64,000 bases of DNA from Megaleporinus macrocephalus (lineage: Eukaryota; Chordata; Actinopteri; Characiformes; Anostomidae), in the NCBI GenBank assembly GCA_021613375.1, contig CM038725.1:37639824-37703823 (forward strand). Direction: 5' to 3'. A program made the position numbers and the translations under genes. Positions 24,636-36,260 of the stretch are shown in pieces; positions within the stretch are counted from its first letter, which is position 1, and every line of letters starts with the position of its first letter. Below the pieces are notes generated by a model. The model was not told where the DNA came from. It searched no databases and saw only the letters and a program-made list of their open reading frames with translations.

Positions 24636-25592
24636 CTGACCACTGGACGTGAACGTGCTGTAACTGGTCACTGGACGTGAACGTTCTGTAACTGGTCACT
24701 GGACATGAACGTTCTGTAACTGGTCACTGGACGTGAACGTTCTGTAACTGGTCACTGGACGTGAACGTGCTGTAACTGGTCACTGGATGTGAACGTGCTG
24801 TAACTGGTCACTGGACGTGAACGTGCTGTAACTGGTCACTGGACGTGAAACGTGCTGTAACTGGTCACTGGACGTGAACGTGCTGTAACTGGTCACTGGA
24901 CGTGAAACGTGCTGTAACTGGTCACTGGACGTGAACGTGCTGTAACTGGTCACTGGACGTGAACGTGCTGTAACTGGTCACTGGACGTGAAACGTGCTGT
25001 AACTGGTCACTGGACGTGAACGTGCTGTAACTGGTCACTGGAGGTGAACGTGCTGTAACTGGTCACTGGACGTGAACGTGCTGTAACTGGTCACTGGACG
25101 TGAACGTGCTGTAACTGGTCACTGGACGTGAAACGTGCTGTAACTGGTCACTGGACGTGAACGTGCTGTAACTGGTCACTGGACGTGAACGTGCTGTAAC
25201 TGGTCACTGGACGTGAACGTGCTGTAACTGGTCACTGGACGTGAACGTGCTGTAACTGGTCACTGGACGTGAACGTTCTGTAACTGGTCACTGGACGTAA
25301 ATGTCCTGTAACCGGTCACTGGACGTGAACGTGATGTTAATGGTCACTGGACGTGAACGTGCTGTAACTGGTCACTGGACATGAACGTGATGTTAATGGT
25401 CACTGGACATGAACGTGATGTTAATGGTCACTGGACGTGAACGTGATGTTAATGGTCACTGGACATGAACGTGATGTTAATGGTCACTGGACGTGAACGT
25501 GATGTTAATGGTCACTGGACATGAACGTGATGTTAATGGTCACTGGACATGAACGTGCTGTAACTGGTCACTGGACGTGAATGTACTGGTCA
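24636..25592. repeat. 28-bp minisatellite downstream of gene B
   Basis: About 34 copies of a 28-bp unit (core ggtcactggacgtgaacgtg followed by ctgtaact). Some units have an extra a (gtgaaacgtg). Toward the 3' end a variant with gtgatgttaat becomes common. It begins about 230 bp after the gene B stop, so it may be transcribed in the 3' UTR; candidate polyadenylation signals come later (aataaa at about 26187). Confidence 0.95.
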
Positions 25593-28090
25593 GTGTATAT
25601 AGGATTTTTTTGTCCAGTTAAGCCATAAGCAGGAGATGTAGGACTGAAACTGGGAGTCAGAAGTTACCAAACCTGCTAAATCTTAAGCTTCAATGATATT
25701 TACTGTATAGTCAGAATATTTTCAGAACATTTCAGTAACAATTACAGACGTAGACTTTATCAAACTGGAATCTGTTCTAAAACCCTTCATCTTCTCTATG
25801 TACATACTTATCTATTACTATTATTATATATTTATCATTAAGGCACTGAGTTCAATGAGGATGTGTTTGATAAGCAGTTTTTATAAAAGGGAATATTTTT
25901 ACACGGAGAACTGAATTTCTGTTTATTCTGTTTTAATTTTTACTCTTGTAAATATTTGTTTGTTTGTTTGTTAAAAAAGCTGTGATTTTAACTGATAAGC
26001 TCGTTTCCAGCACTGATACCAATGATGGCCTCCAATACTCTCAACTGTGTTCTGAGCATTAACTCTTATTGTTATGTAATATTTTATGGTATTTTATATT
26101 TTCTGTGTTTTTATTAATGTGTATGAACAGTTATTGTGAATGTAACAGAATTAAAGCTAAACAGTAATTGGTGGATGGTTATTACTGAATAAAGATCTAA
26201 GATGTTGTGTAATAATATCTGCTAGTTTATTTTCACCCAGTGTTTTAATGTTATAGTGAACTGACTGTCGTTTCAGCAGATAATGAGGAGCCGAACACTG
26301 TAACACAGAATAGACAGAAGCAGATAACTGCTGTGTTTACTGAGGTGTTCACTGTATTGAGACTTGATTACACACAGGTGGATTCTATTTATTATCATCA
26401 GTCATTTAGCTCAACATTGGATCATCACTGAACTTCTGGAGTGAGTTTGCTGCACTGAAAGTAAAGGGGCCTAATAATTTTGCACGCCCCACTTTTCAGT
26501 TTTTTATTTCTAAAAAAAGTTTAAAATATCCAATAAATTTCGTTCTACTTCATGATTGTGTCCCACTAGTTGTTGATTCTTCACAAAAAAATACAATTTC
26601 ATATCTTTATGTTTAAAGCCTGAAATGTGTTTACTGATGTGTTCACTGTATTGAGAAGATTACTGAGCTTTATAGAGACTCTGTTAGTCTAAACTGTCAC
26701 CATGGAGATGTAGATAACTTACACTTTAATACATATACTGTTCTTAATTAGTGCGCTATGTATGTATGAATGAATGATGGGTAAGAAGCAATAAAAAATA
26801 GTAAAACTAAGTAATTCAGATGAAATATTTTAGTATATTTGACTGTATTTCATTTAAAATGTAAGAAGCTGGACTTAAAACACAAGAGCTGCATTAACAG
26901 CGCCTGATGTTTGGATGAATCAAGAAACAATGTTCTGTGACATCACAACCATGACTGACTGACAGTCTGGCACACTGTGTTTGAGTGATTTATAGAAACT
27001 AGGCACACTTTGTGTTCACAATAAAATAGCGATACTGTATTCTCCTCTAATATTTCACTTCATGATGCAGAACAGAGTGATGAGTTCTATCAGGCTGGAG
27101 TAGAAGGTGGAGCTTTTCTTCTTCCAGAAACAAATACAAAACATTGAAACCGGATGTGAACTAATGTTTCTGTTTTATATTTATCAGCCTGCAGCTCTGT
27201 GTTTCTCCTGTAGATGGCAGTAATGCATTGTGTCTGTAGATTCAAATTCTATGCCTGACATGTAGGTCTCAGTATGATGTACATACCCAGTATTGTAGTT
27301 ATATGTTGTGTAAATAAATTGTTAATGTATAAATTTATTTCCCATTAAAGATTTTAACCCTGTACTAGTGGGATGGTTTAAGTGCTGAATGATGTTGTAT
27401 CAAATGGTTGCTCAAACTTTGTAATTGATTCATTTCTGTACACATCTATACATATATATGAATAAATAAGTGATGAAATGAAATATAGCTAGCGAAAACA
27501 ATCGAGAAGATCTACATTCAGTAATAAAAAGTTTACTTTCTGAGTTAGTATAGTGTTTTTTGATGCAGTAATTTTTAAAAGCCTCTTTTGCTCATTTGAT
27601 TCACTCATGAACTGGTTAATGTTAATGCTGTTATACAAGAGATATGACCCTGAAGACCACAACATGGAAGTTTTTGCTAGCTGATTGACCTGCTGGTTTG
27701 TTATGCCGTTATTTTACTGCCAAAAGTCGAGAGCACACTTTTTAAGTGCGCGAGCGTGATTCACGCAGCACTCACAGATTTTCTTTGTTCTCACGCAAAA
27801 TAGAATTATGGTCTCTCATATTTACTCTGCTCGCGCTCAGATTCACTTTGCTTCACTACAGAACTGCTCGCGCGCGCTCAGATATATCCTGCTCTCGCAC
27901 CAACTAACTCTTCTTCCGTTTACTGAGGCGTGCGTGCGTGCGCAGTAAAACGCCTCCTGCGCGCTCGCGAATCTTTTAATGTCTTGCGCTCGGAATTCAC
28001 CACAAACAACACTGCCGTAAGTCGTCAGCCAATCAAACAACACATCGAACACATCAGTAGCTTGCTTGACCATAGATTGAGTCAACGACA
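25593..28090. other. Noncoding DNA after gene B
   Basis: AT-rich, no recognised genes. An aataaa at about 26187 could end the gene B transcript. Positions 27185-27310 (tttatcagcctgcagctctg onward) are duplicated at 40430-40550, which marks this as flank shared with the gene C locus. Positions 27740-27990 are unusually rich in gcgc and cgcg words for the neighbourhood, without a domain-bearing frame. Confidence 0.55.
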
Positions 28091-28131
28091 CATACTGCGA
28101 TTAATTACTATATATATATAATTTATATATA

Positions 28132-28174
<43 letters not shown>

Positions 28175-28870
28175 GTAATATGTTATATTATTATGTTGCA
28201 TTCACACTTTTCACCTAGAAATGGCCCTAAAGTTGCATATTTGCTGTCAGCTATTAACTACAGCCTGTGTATTAGCTAAGTTGTTAAGTAGTGTGGCAAA
28301 GAATGTCCTGTGCAACTGTCAAACAATTATGCTAAAAATATTCGTTTTCTAACTTTACAATTAGTTTAATATTCAATTGTACCAGCACTACTGACTATGA
28401 CAACTTCAAGACAGATGTTACAACAGTTTTTTTTTTTACTAAATATAAATAACCTGGCCATTTCTTGCTCCACTGTTGCCTGCTGCTGACTGTCTGCTCG
28501 TATCTTACTACTTATTAAAGTATTATCAGATGAAGCATTGCTCCATTGATGGAGCCAGTCTGTCAAAGTACAAAGTATATTTTAAACTAACTCGACTAGG
28601 AACAGCCCATATACCATTTCACTTCAGTCACGACTTTACCTCTGATTAGGGCTGCAAAATGCATTACAGGTAAATAACAGAGGTTTCCTTAAATAATTTA
28701 GCATCATTACTTGAGATCAGCAAATTATTTTTTGTGAGGGTTAGTTAGATGGCACATGATAAAATACAAAAACACTTTAGCCATTGCCACACTACTTAAT
28801 TTGCTGACAGCAAATATGCAACTTTGGCGTATATATATATTGCAATATGTTATATTACAGCTACTAAAAA
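28090..28870. mobile_element. Possible nonautonomous DNA element with inverted arms and TA ends
   Basis: A left arm near 28230-28305 (aaagttgcatatttgctgtc, later ttaagtagtgtggcaa) is matched in reverse by a right arm near 28780-28826 (ttgccacactacttaa, then gacagcaaatatgcaacttt). Both sides have TA runs and a copy of aatatgttatatta. The left arm carries about 25 extra bases. No transposase is visible. The inverted layout suggests a foldback or MITE-type element; exact ends are unclear. Confidence 0.5.
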
Positions 28871-29620
28871 TAATCTATAATAATATCTTGACATTTTCAA
28901 TTATTATTATAGGTGTCTAAAAACTTTTTTTTTCGGTTATTGAGCCAGCTCTGTCGCAGCTCAGTACCCTGTGTATAAATAAATATACCTCAGTACATGT
29001 TATTTAAATTTAACTCTATATCTTTGTATCCCTGGTGAGTTTTATTGGTGTCGCTCAAAGGCAGTTAAAGTAATAGTGTATCGCTACGTTTTTTTTAAGG
29101 TCTTCGCACCTTATTTATTTATTTTTCTGACGAAAATTAGCAGCTAGGCTAACCTGTTAGCTTTAGTGCTGATCCAAGCTAAACGCGGCTAGCTGTAATG
29201 ATATAAAAAACGCAGATCTGGGTAGACTACGTTAATAAACTGCTGTTTATTTTAATTTCAGAAACTATATGAGGACTGTTTGGTGTATTTTAAGCAAGAG
29301 AGTCAGGAGATTCCTGTCAGGTTTTGGGACGGTTCATGTAAGCTAATGTAAAAACTATGCTAAACCACATTAACACTCAGATACATTACAGCGTTAGCTA
29401 TCCTAGCTACCTAGCGTGTAGTATAAATAGTTTGTCCAGTGAGAAAGATAAATACAATTCTGACAATGAGCTAAATCTCGGCCGAGTCTGGAATTTACGG
29501 TGTATTTCTGGCTCAAATCTGAGTCATTTATCCCGCGATTCAGCCGAAACACTCGGCCGAGCTGAAACGGTAAAAAGAGCTCGGCCCGATTCAGACACGC
29601 CAAATCGGCATTGTCTCGGG

Positions 29621-30292
29621 GTGCTGTATGTCCCAGTCCGGACCGATAGTTCTGGCTCGCTTCTGGCAAACACTTGTCTCAGAACTATCGGTCCGGGCTG
29701 GGACAACAGCTAGTGATGGGCAAATGATACCGAGGCTTCGGAGCTGGTGTGGAGAAATCCAGGACCCCGTTTATGAAGCGTGTATGGAGGCTTGCTTCGT
29801 TATGGGCGAGTGACGTCACAGATGACGTCTGAAGTCTCGCTGGTTCAGGACGTGGTTCGAGTATTGGCGTGATTTATTGTTTCTTAATAAAAAATATTAA
29901 AGTCAATATCACCCCACAATCACTGTCCCATCTCTTAAAACCACTGCAACAGTTTTAACATCAATATCTCACATACTATTAGATTTATTTACTGACTGAA
30001 ATCATACTGGCAGTTTATTTAATTAACAGACCCACTCAATCAAACACAGATCAGATAAACAAATGAATTAACACAGAAAATTAAATTAAGGTGTTTATGT
30101 ATGTACTTGTTTTCATGCTGACAACGTTGCAAGAGGGGCCATCGCCAATAGTTGAAATGACAATAAAGGTTTTGGCCAGCAGGGGGTTCTTGTGCACATG
30201 AAGCTTCGAGTAATGAACCTTTTTTTGAACCAGCTGGAGGAAAAGCTTCAACGATACAAGAGGCTTCATCTGACCATCACTACATACAGCAC
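29621..30292. repeat. Long inverted repeat (palindrome) split by a hAT insertion
   Basis: The left arm 29621-29654 (gtgctgtatgtcccagtccg then gaccgatagttctg) is mirrored by 29680-29710 plus 30283-30292 once the insertion at 29711-30282 is set aside. The arms match over about 33 positions with few changes, and the original loop is only about 25 bp. The surrounding 29480-29620 is also rich in cggccgag-like words, so a larger mobile element may be involved, but its ends were not resolved. Confidence 0.75.
29711..30282. mobile_element. Nonautonomous hAT element nested in the palindrome
   Basis: The ends are inverted: tagtgatgggcaaatga at the left and tctgaccatcacta at the right. The right flank is catacagc (30283-30290) and the left is caacagc (29704-29710), an 8-bp target duplication with one base lost, as shown by the opposite palindrome arm gctgtatg at 29623. 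Inside is about 570 bp without a transposase frame. Confidence 0.8.
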
Positions 30293-30779
30293 GGCCGAAC
30301 ATTTTTATTCCAGCATGTGGGCCGATCGAATTTTACTAGCTGGGACAGTCTAAATGATATTATTATTATTTATATATTATATATTTATATATTATTATTT
30401 TATTATTATCGCCAAGGTGGCTTTACTGTGTCTTAAACGTGATTGTTATTTTTTGTGGTAGACATTTTAAAGTAAGTGCGTATAATGTCTGTTTTCTCTT
30501 AAGGTTTTTGTTTAGTTTCCTTATTTTCAAATCTTATTGACGCATGTGATTCCTAGTAACGGAAGGTAATCTGATTATGATAGGGGGTGAATTTAGCATT
30601 TTTAATAATTTTTTGTGTGTTTGGTTATTTTAAGTTTAAGGGATTGTAGGGTTTATTTTAAAGTGTTTCTGGTGTGTCTGATTTCCCTATTGTATGTTGA
30701 CTGGCTCTATGTTAATCAGTGTTGATTGACAGGGACATTGACCTATCACAGATGTTCCTTATGAACTTAGGGTGCAATA

Positions 30780-30780
<1 letters not shown>

Positions 30781-30819
<39 letters not shown>

Positions 30820-30860
30820 ACATACACACATATACACATACATACACACACACACATAGA
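30781..30860. repeat. (CA)n microsatellite
   Basis: A near-perfect ca dinucleotide run followed by interrupted catacaca words. Confidence 0.95.
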
Positions 30861-30889
30861 TTTCAGTGCTGTAGATTTATACTCTGTTC

Positions 30890-31340
30890 TTCTAGAGTGT
30901 TCTGAACTGCTCTTATGATTTGTAACACTACATCACTCTGTGGATCTGTTTTTCTTTCTACTCTTTCTACTTATTTTCTTTTCTTTCTACTATTTTCTAT
31001 TGCGTCTACTGTATTAGCTGTAAAAAGCGCAAACACCGCGAGACCCGCCGTTGTTCTCGTAGGCTGCAGGTGGCGACTGTCCGAGTTGAGGCTCTTTTCT
31101 AATCTCCTCCTCCAACTGCGTCCGGCTGCTTTGCTGACCACCAAGTCCAGACACAGCGGTATCTCGAACAAGCCTACGCACGCGCGTACGTTGGTAACTC
31201 AGTCAGGGAAGGCGGAGCCTCTAGAGCGGCACTGAGCAGTGACGGAGAAGTTGAGACGGGCCGCGTCACCTCCTCCACCAGGGTTGGAATGCTCTCACTG
31301 GAGAATGACGGTCACCACTCTCGCGCAGAGTGTGAGTACT
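30890..31340. other. CpG-rich segment of unknown nature
   Basis: Positions 31020-31340 are richer in CpG than nearby DNA (accgcgagacccgccg, cacgcgcgtacg, gggccgcgtcacc). A 106-codon frame (30915-31235) starts with a hydrophobic stretch but shows no domain. It could be a small CpG island promoter, or the end of a mobile element; nothing here decides between them. Confidence 0.35.
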
Positions 31341-32652
31341 GACTCTGTTACTGAGGCTGGAGTTGTTCTGTATGTGATAAACTGATTTTAAAAAAGGATT
31401 GAATGCTCGTATCGGCCAGAATACAGCTGTCCGTCTCTCTCCCCCTCCTCCTAGTGGGCGTCGTATCTTGCAGCACGTGGAGGGGGACCCTAGAGTAAAA
31501 GTGAGATGGAGCTGTGTGGTGTTGGTGGTCCTGATATCGAGAATGAAGGACTAAAGCTGAGTTTCTGTAAAGCTGAGGGGAGTGTGCAGCACGGTTCCTC
31601 TTTCTTCTCTTGTTGGACTTTGTTGAAGTTAGTTGATAGATTAGTTTTAGATAAGACACCAGAGGTAGTTTATCTTTGTGGGGTTTACTGGAGGCAGAGG
31701 AGACTATTTTATTTTTAGACTATTTTAGTTTGTGTCTTTGTTTCTATTCACTTTTGTGGTGCTGTATAATTCAGCATAGTTATGTACAGGGTCGGAGGGG
31801 GTCTCTTTTTCAGCCCAGGGGTTTCATGCCGAAATCCAGCCTACTGTTTCCATGGATAGAAGAATCAGAATAAAAAAACAGCAGCTAGCTCCTACAGCGC
31901 CTTTCTATATGTTGGTACATTAACAGGAAGCACTTCACTTAAACAGCTTTAATTCAAATTTTAATCAGACAAAGATTTAAAAGGTGAAAAATATGATGAA
32001 GATGAAAAATTGCATTTTTCTTGCCAGCAGAGAAGAGCTCTACTGTCATGCATGTTTACCTACAGCATCAAAAGCCTCCTAAGCAGTGCACTGGATTCTC
32101 AACTTTATTAATAACATGAATTTCCTTCTCTGTACATTAACATTAACACAATTTAACATATATCACGTCTCTATGATATATTTAACATTACAAATAACTA
32201 TCTTAGTTTTTATACAGAGTTTAAATAACTCTGTTAGACTGTCCTCTATCTGTCCTATCTGTTCAGTAAACATGGCCTCCTCGGGATCATCAGTAATGTT
32301 GGAAGGGGTTTGGTGCTCCGACGCTACCAAAACATTTAATTAATGAATAAACAGAGTATTTATTCTTCTGCATCTACACATTTCTATGTGGGTCATTTAT
32401 TGCACATTTTATCATTTGTTAATAAAGCTTTGTAAGTTTTGATGAATTGTTGTGGTCTTATCCTGACTCGATTAAACCTCAGATCAGAAGAATCTGTTCA
32501 GTTGGGTATTCTGTGTTGTGCTGAGATTTAAAGTAAATGTTACATCACTGGATTTTAGAGATTAATTCAGAGTTTCTAGAGCTCTTCAGTTTCTAGGTGG
32601 TGTAGTTGGCTACATTTGGTTGAATATTGTGACTTGGTGTCACATCATGTAT
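31341..32652. other. Intergenic DNA before the 26-bp array
   Basis: No gene was recognised. Frames at 31506-31873 and 32086-32343 are short and without motifs. Confidence 0.5.
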
Positions 32653-33408
32653 TACCAGCTTCTCTACACGACATACTGAACCAGCTTCTCTACACTTCAT
32701 ACTGAACCAGCTTCTCTACACAACGTACTGAACCAGCTTCTCTACACAACGTACTGAACCAGCTTCTCTACACTTCATACTGAACCAGCTTCTCTACACG
32801 ACATACTGAACCGGATTCTCTACACAACGTACTGAACCAGCTTCTCTACACTTCATACTGAACCGGATTCTCTACACTTCATACTGAACCAGCTTCTCTA
32901 TACTTCATACTGAACCAGCTTCTCTACACAACGTACTGAACCAGCTTCTCTACACTTCATACTGAACCAGCTTCTCTACACTTCATACTGAACCGGATTC
33001 TCTACACAACGTACTGAACCAGCTTCTCTACACTTCATACTGAACCAGCTTCTCTACACGACATACTGAACCAGCTTCTCTACACAACGTACTGAACCAG
33101 CTTCTCTACACTTCATACTGAACCAGCTTCTCTACACTCATACTGAACCAGCTTCTCTACACAACGTACTGAACCAGCTTCTCTACACGACATACTGAAC
33201 CAGCTTCTCTACACTTCATACTGAACCAGCTTCTCTACACTTCATACTGAACCAGCTTCTCTACACTTCATACTGAACCAGCTTCTCTACACTTCATACT
33301 GAACCGGATTCTCTACATTTCATACTGAACCAGCTTCTCTACACAACGTACTGAACCAGCTTCTCTACACAACGTACTGAACCAGCTTCTCTACACAACG
33401 TACTGAAC
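32653..33408. repeat. 26-bp minisatellite
   Basis: About 29 copies of a 26-bp unit with constant part ctgaaccagcttctctacac and a variable end (aacgta, gacata or ttcata). Some units have ccggattctc in place of ccagcttctc. The variable ends alternate irregularly, which records the duplication history. Confidence 0.95.
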
Positions 33409-33450
33409 CTCCTTGTGTGGTGAGTATAATAGAGAAACTTTATGAAGCAT

Positions 33451-33875
33451 CATTCTCATATAAACAGTTTAAACTCTGTCTAATCCTAAAAGTCTGAACT
33501 GGTTAATAAGATGATTATTCAGATATAAACAGTTTAAACTCTGTCTAATCCTAAAAGTCTGAACTGGTTAATAAAATGATTATTCTGATATAAACAGTTT
33601 AAACGCTGTCTAATCCTAAAAGTCTGAACTGGTTAATAAGATGATTATTCTGATATAAACAGTTTAAACGCTGTCTAATCCTAAAAGTCTGAACTGGTTA
33701 ATAAGATGATTATTCTGATATAAACAGTTTAAACTCTGTCTAATCCTAAAAGTCTGACCTGGTTATTAAGATGATTATTCTGATATAAACAGTTTAAACT
33801 CTGTCTAATCCTAAAAGTCTGAACTGGTTAATAAAATGATTATTCTGATATAAACACTTTAAACTCTTCATGAAA
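33451..33875. repeat. 65-bp minisatellite, short array upstream of gene D
   Basis: About six and a half copies of a 65-bp unit (gattattctgatataaacag, then tttaaactctgtctaatcct, then aaaagtctgaactggttaat). It is the same unit as the larger array at 45292-47740, so the two places are paralogous. Confidence 0.95.
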
Positions 33876-34009
33876 CAGATCAGTTTGTACATCAAAGAAG
33901 GAGATCAAGTCTGAACGCCTTACACCACTTTGATCAGTGAGGACCAATAAGTGTCCTTATTTCTGTATGGTTTAGTCTTTGGTGTGTTTGGTGAAGAACT
34001 ATATATTTT

Positions 34010-34211
34010 AAGTATGACTGTAGGCTTTGTGTTCTATTTCTCTATATTTGTAGTGATTAAGTACTGATTATGTTTGATTTGTAGTGTTTAAGTACTGATT
34101 ATGTTTTATTTGTAGTGATTAAGTACTGATTATGTTTGATTTGTAGTGTTTAAGTACTGATTATGTTTTATTTGTAGTGTTTAAGTACTGATTATGTTTT
34201 ATTTGTAATGT
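34010..34211. repeat. 31-bp array abutting the leader acceptor of gene D
   Basis: About six copies of a 31-bp unit around taagtactgattatgtttta and tttgtagtg. The last unit runs directly into the splice acceptor tctttgtag at 34211-34219. The related, much longer array in gene E occupies 54519-55935. Confidence 0.9.
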
Positions 34212-34226
34212 CTTTGTAGGTCAGTC

Positions 34227-35161
34227 ATGCTGTCCTGCAGTTCTGCTCTCTGTGTCCTGATCTTACTGACCACTACAGTCACTACTGGTAAGTACTGAAC
34301 TCTCACTCCTGCAGCACATTGTTATTGACTTCCACGTTACACCTTCAGTTTGATAGATCAGCAATTCATTGTTATTATAGATAAAAATAAAAAATGTTAT
34401 ATTTTAAATATTGTACTTTCACTTTGAACTATATTAGTTGTGAACCTGCTGGATTTTCTTTACACACCTGCTGTTTTGGTGACCTATAAAAAAGAAAGTG
34501 TTGTGTTGAAGTTGGTGATTAGATTTCCTCTCTTTTGTTTTAATCCCTAATTCAGTGTTTGGATCAGCTGTTTCTACAGTGAAGGTGGAGCTACATGGTT
34601 CTGCTACTCTGTCCTGCTCTGAGAGATGCTCTGGTTTGGTCAGATGGACAGTGTTCAGTAAACCCAAAGACACTCTGGCTGAGTGTGATCAGACTTCCTG
34701 CAGATCAGTGAAGGAGGGATATCAGATGATCCATCATCAGTACCTGAATGGAGATCTGTCTCTCACCATCACTGATGCTGATTTCAGTAAGAGGAACTGG
34801 TACATGTGTGACTGTGATGGTAAAGATCTCTGTGATGTGCAGCTACAGATTGAGTGTAAGTGATTATCTGTTTCACTGATCATTACTGATAGAAACCCAG
34901 CTGCACTGCCTCAGATTTATACAGAGCTGCTCTCATATCTGATAATCTGCTCAGTAACAATACTAAACAAATGAAAAGCTGCAGCCAAACCTGCACAGTA
35001 TGTTCTCACACTGGACGTTACCACCAACACTGGAGTGACCACAGTGTTCAGGACTGTAAGTAATAAAACTCTTTTTTTTTCTCTCAGCTTTAAATACCTC
35101 AGTTCAGATAGAGTCTTTCTTCTTCTATTTATTCTTTAATCATGGGCAGGGCTACCTTTAA
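34227..35161 (+). pseudogene. Gene D: type A Ig receptor truncated after D1
   Basis: The leader exon (34227-34287, MLSCSSALCVLILLTTTVTT) and D1 exon (34556-34855) are intact with proper splice sites. D1 runs VFGSAVSTVKVELHGSATLS to CDGKDLCDVQLQIE with seven cysteines. The D2 exon begins normally at 35088 (LNTSVQIES), but after about 35114 it passes straight into sequence matching the 3' UTR of the paralogues (tcttcttctatttatt, compare 48741). A deletion therefore removed most of D2 and the membrane exon. Read through, the frame adds FFFYLFFNHGQGYL and stops at 35159-35161, giving 144 aa. No copy of the promoter and first exon was found nearby. It may be a pseudogene or encode a secreted one-domain form; the sequence does not decide. 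Confidence 0.75.
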
Positions 35162-35164
35162 CTG

Positions 35165-35890
35165 GGCAGTGCATGTCCAGATGGGCAAAACAGAATTCAC
35201 AGAAAATGCAATGCTCCTCGTCCTCATTCTGGACAACTCAAGAAACTGGAAAAGCTGATCAGGAAGAAAAGTTCTGTTCTGGGTTGTGCGTTGGACCCAG
35301 TGGAGGTAGTGGGAAGAAGAGGATATTGACCAAGCTGGCGTCCATAATGGAGAACATGTCTCACTCATTACAGGAGACAGTCACAGCTCTGGTCAGCACC
35401 TTCAGTGACAGGCTCCCCCACCTGCGGTGTGTTAGGGAGAGATAGCACAGCTCTTTTCTCCCTAGTACTGTTAGGCTGTACAACCGGCACCTCCCCAAGC
35501 AGAGCATCAGGCACTCACGACTGTAGCACAATATATATATATATATATAGACCCATTTCTATCTATATATTCAGTGTGACCTTATTATTGTACAATATTT
35601 ACTGCTGCACCTCATCACCTGAATACATGTAGCTGGTATAAGAGAAAATAACTGTCCAATATCTTTAAATAGCTGTACAGTATATACCTGTGCAGTTCAA
35701 CATGTACATTTGTATAGTTCCTTATTGTATTTTATACTTAACAATAAAGATTTATCTATTTTCTGTAATTTATTTTTTCTCTTTTTGTATTCTGAATAAC
35801 TTGCACTTTAGCCTACCTGCTGTATTTCTTCTGCTGCTATTCTTCTGCTGGAACAATGCTAATCCCCACATGTAGGCTATCTTATCTTAT
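35165..35890 (+). mobile_element. Rex1-like LINE 3' end inserted in gene D 3' flank
   Basis: The frame around 35240-35480 reads, with frameshifts, LIRKKSSVLGCALDPVEVVG, then KLASIMENMSHSLQETVTAL and DRLPHLRCVRER, which is the C-terminal part of fish Rex1-type reverse transcriptase proteins. It ends in an AT-rich 3' UTR and a cttatcttatt tail at about 35880. On both sides lie parts of the type A 3' UTR (tcttctatttatt before, cagtgacgaatggcagttag after; compare 48741 and 48821), so the LINE inserted into gene D. Confidence 0.75.
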
Positions 35891-35929
35891 TCCTGAGGAA
35901 TGAACAGTGACGAATGGCAGTTAGTTGAA

Positions 35930-36260
35930 CTGCAGCAATGTACAGAGACATCCTTAAAGACAACCTGCTGCTCTGGAACACAGACTCGGGCAAAGGTTCA
36001 TCTTCTAACAGGACAAGGACCCTAAACACACAGCCAAGATAACAAAGGAGCGGCTTCACGACAACTCTGTAGATGTTCTTGAGCGGCCCAGCCAGAGCCC
36101 AGACTTAAACCCAATTGAACATCTCTGGAGAGATCTGAAAATGGCTGTGCATCGGCGCTCCCCATCCAACCTAATGGAGCTTGAGAGGTTCTGCAGAGAA
36201 GAAAAATAGATGTGCCAAGCTTTTAGCCTCATACTCAAAAAGACTATTTAATTTGGAGTT
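35930..36260 (+). mobile_element. Tc1/mariner transposase 3' remnant
   Basis: One frame reads [20 protein letters not shown], then [20 protein letters not shown] and ends RFCREEK at a stop (36207). The PKHTA and [11 protein letters not shown] motifs are diagnostic for the C-terminal catalytic part of Tc1-type transposases, with the E of IEHLW as the last acidic catalytic residue. The N-terminal DNA-binding half is absent. Confidence 0.9.
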
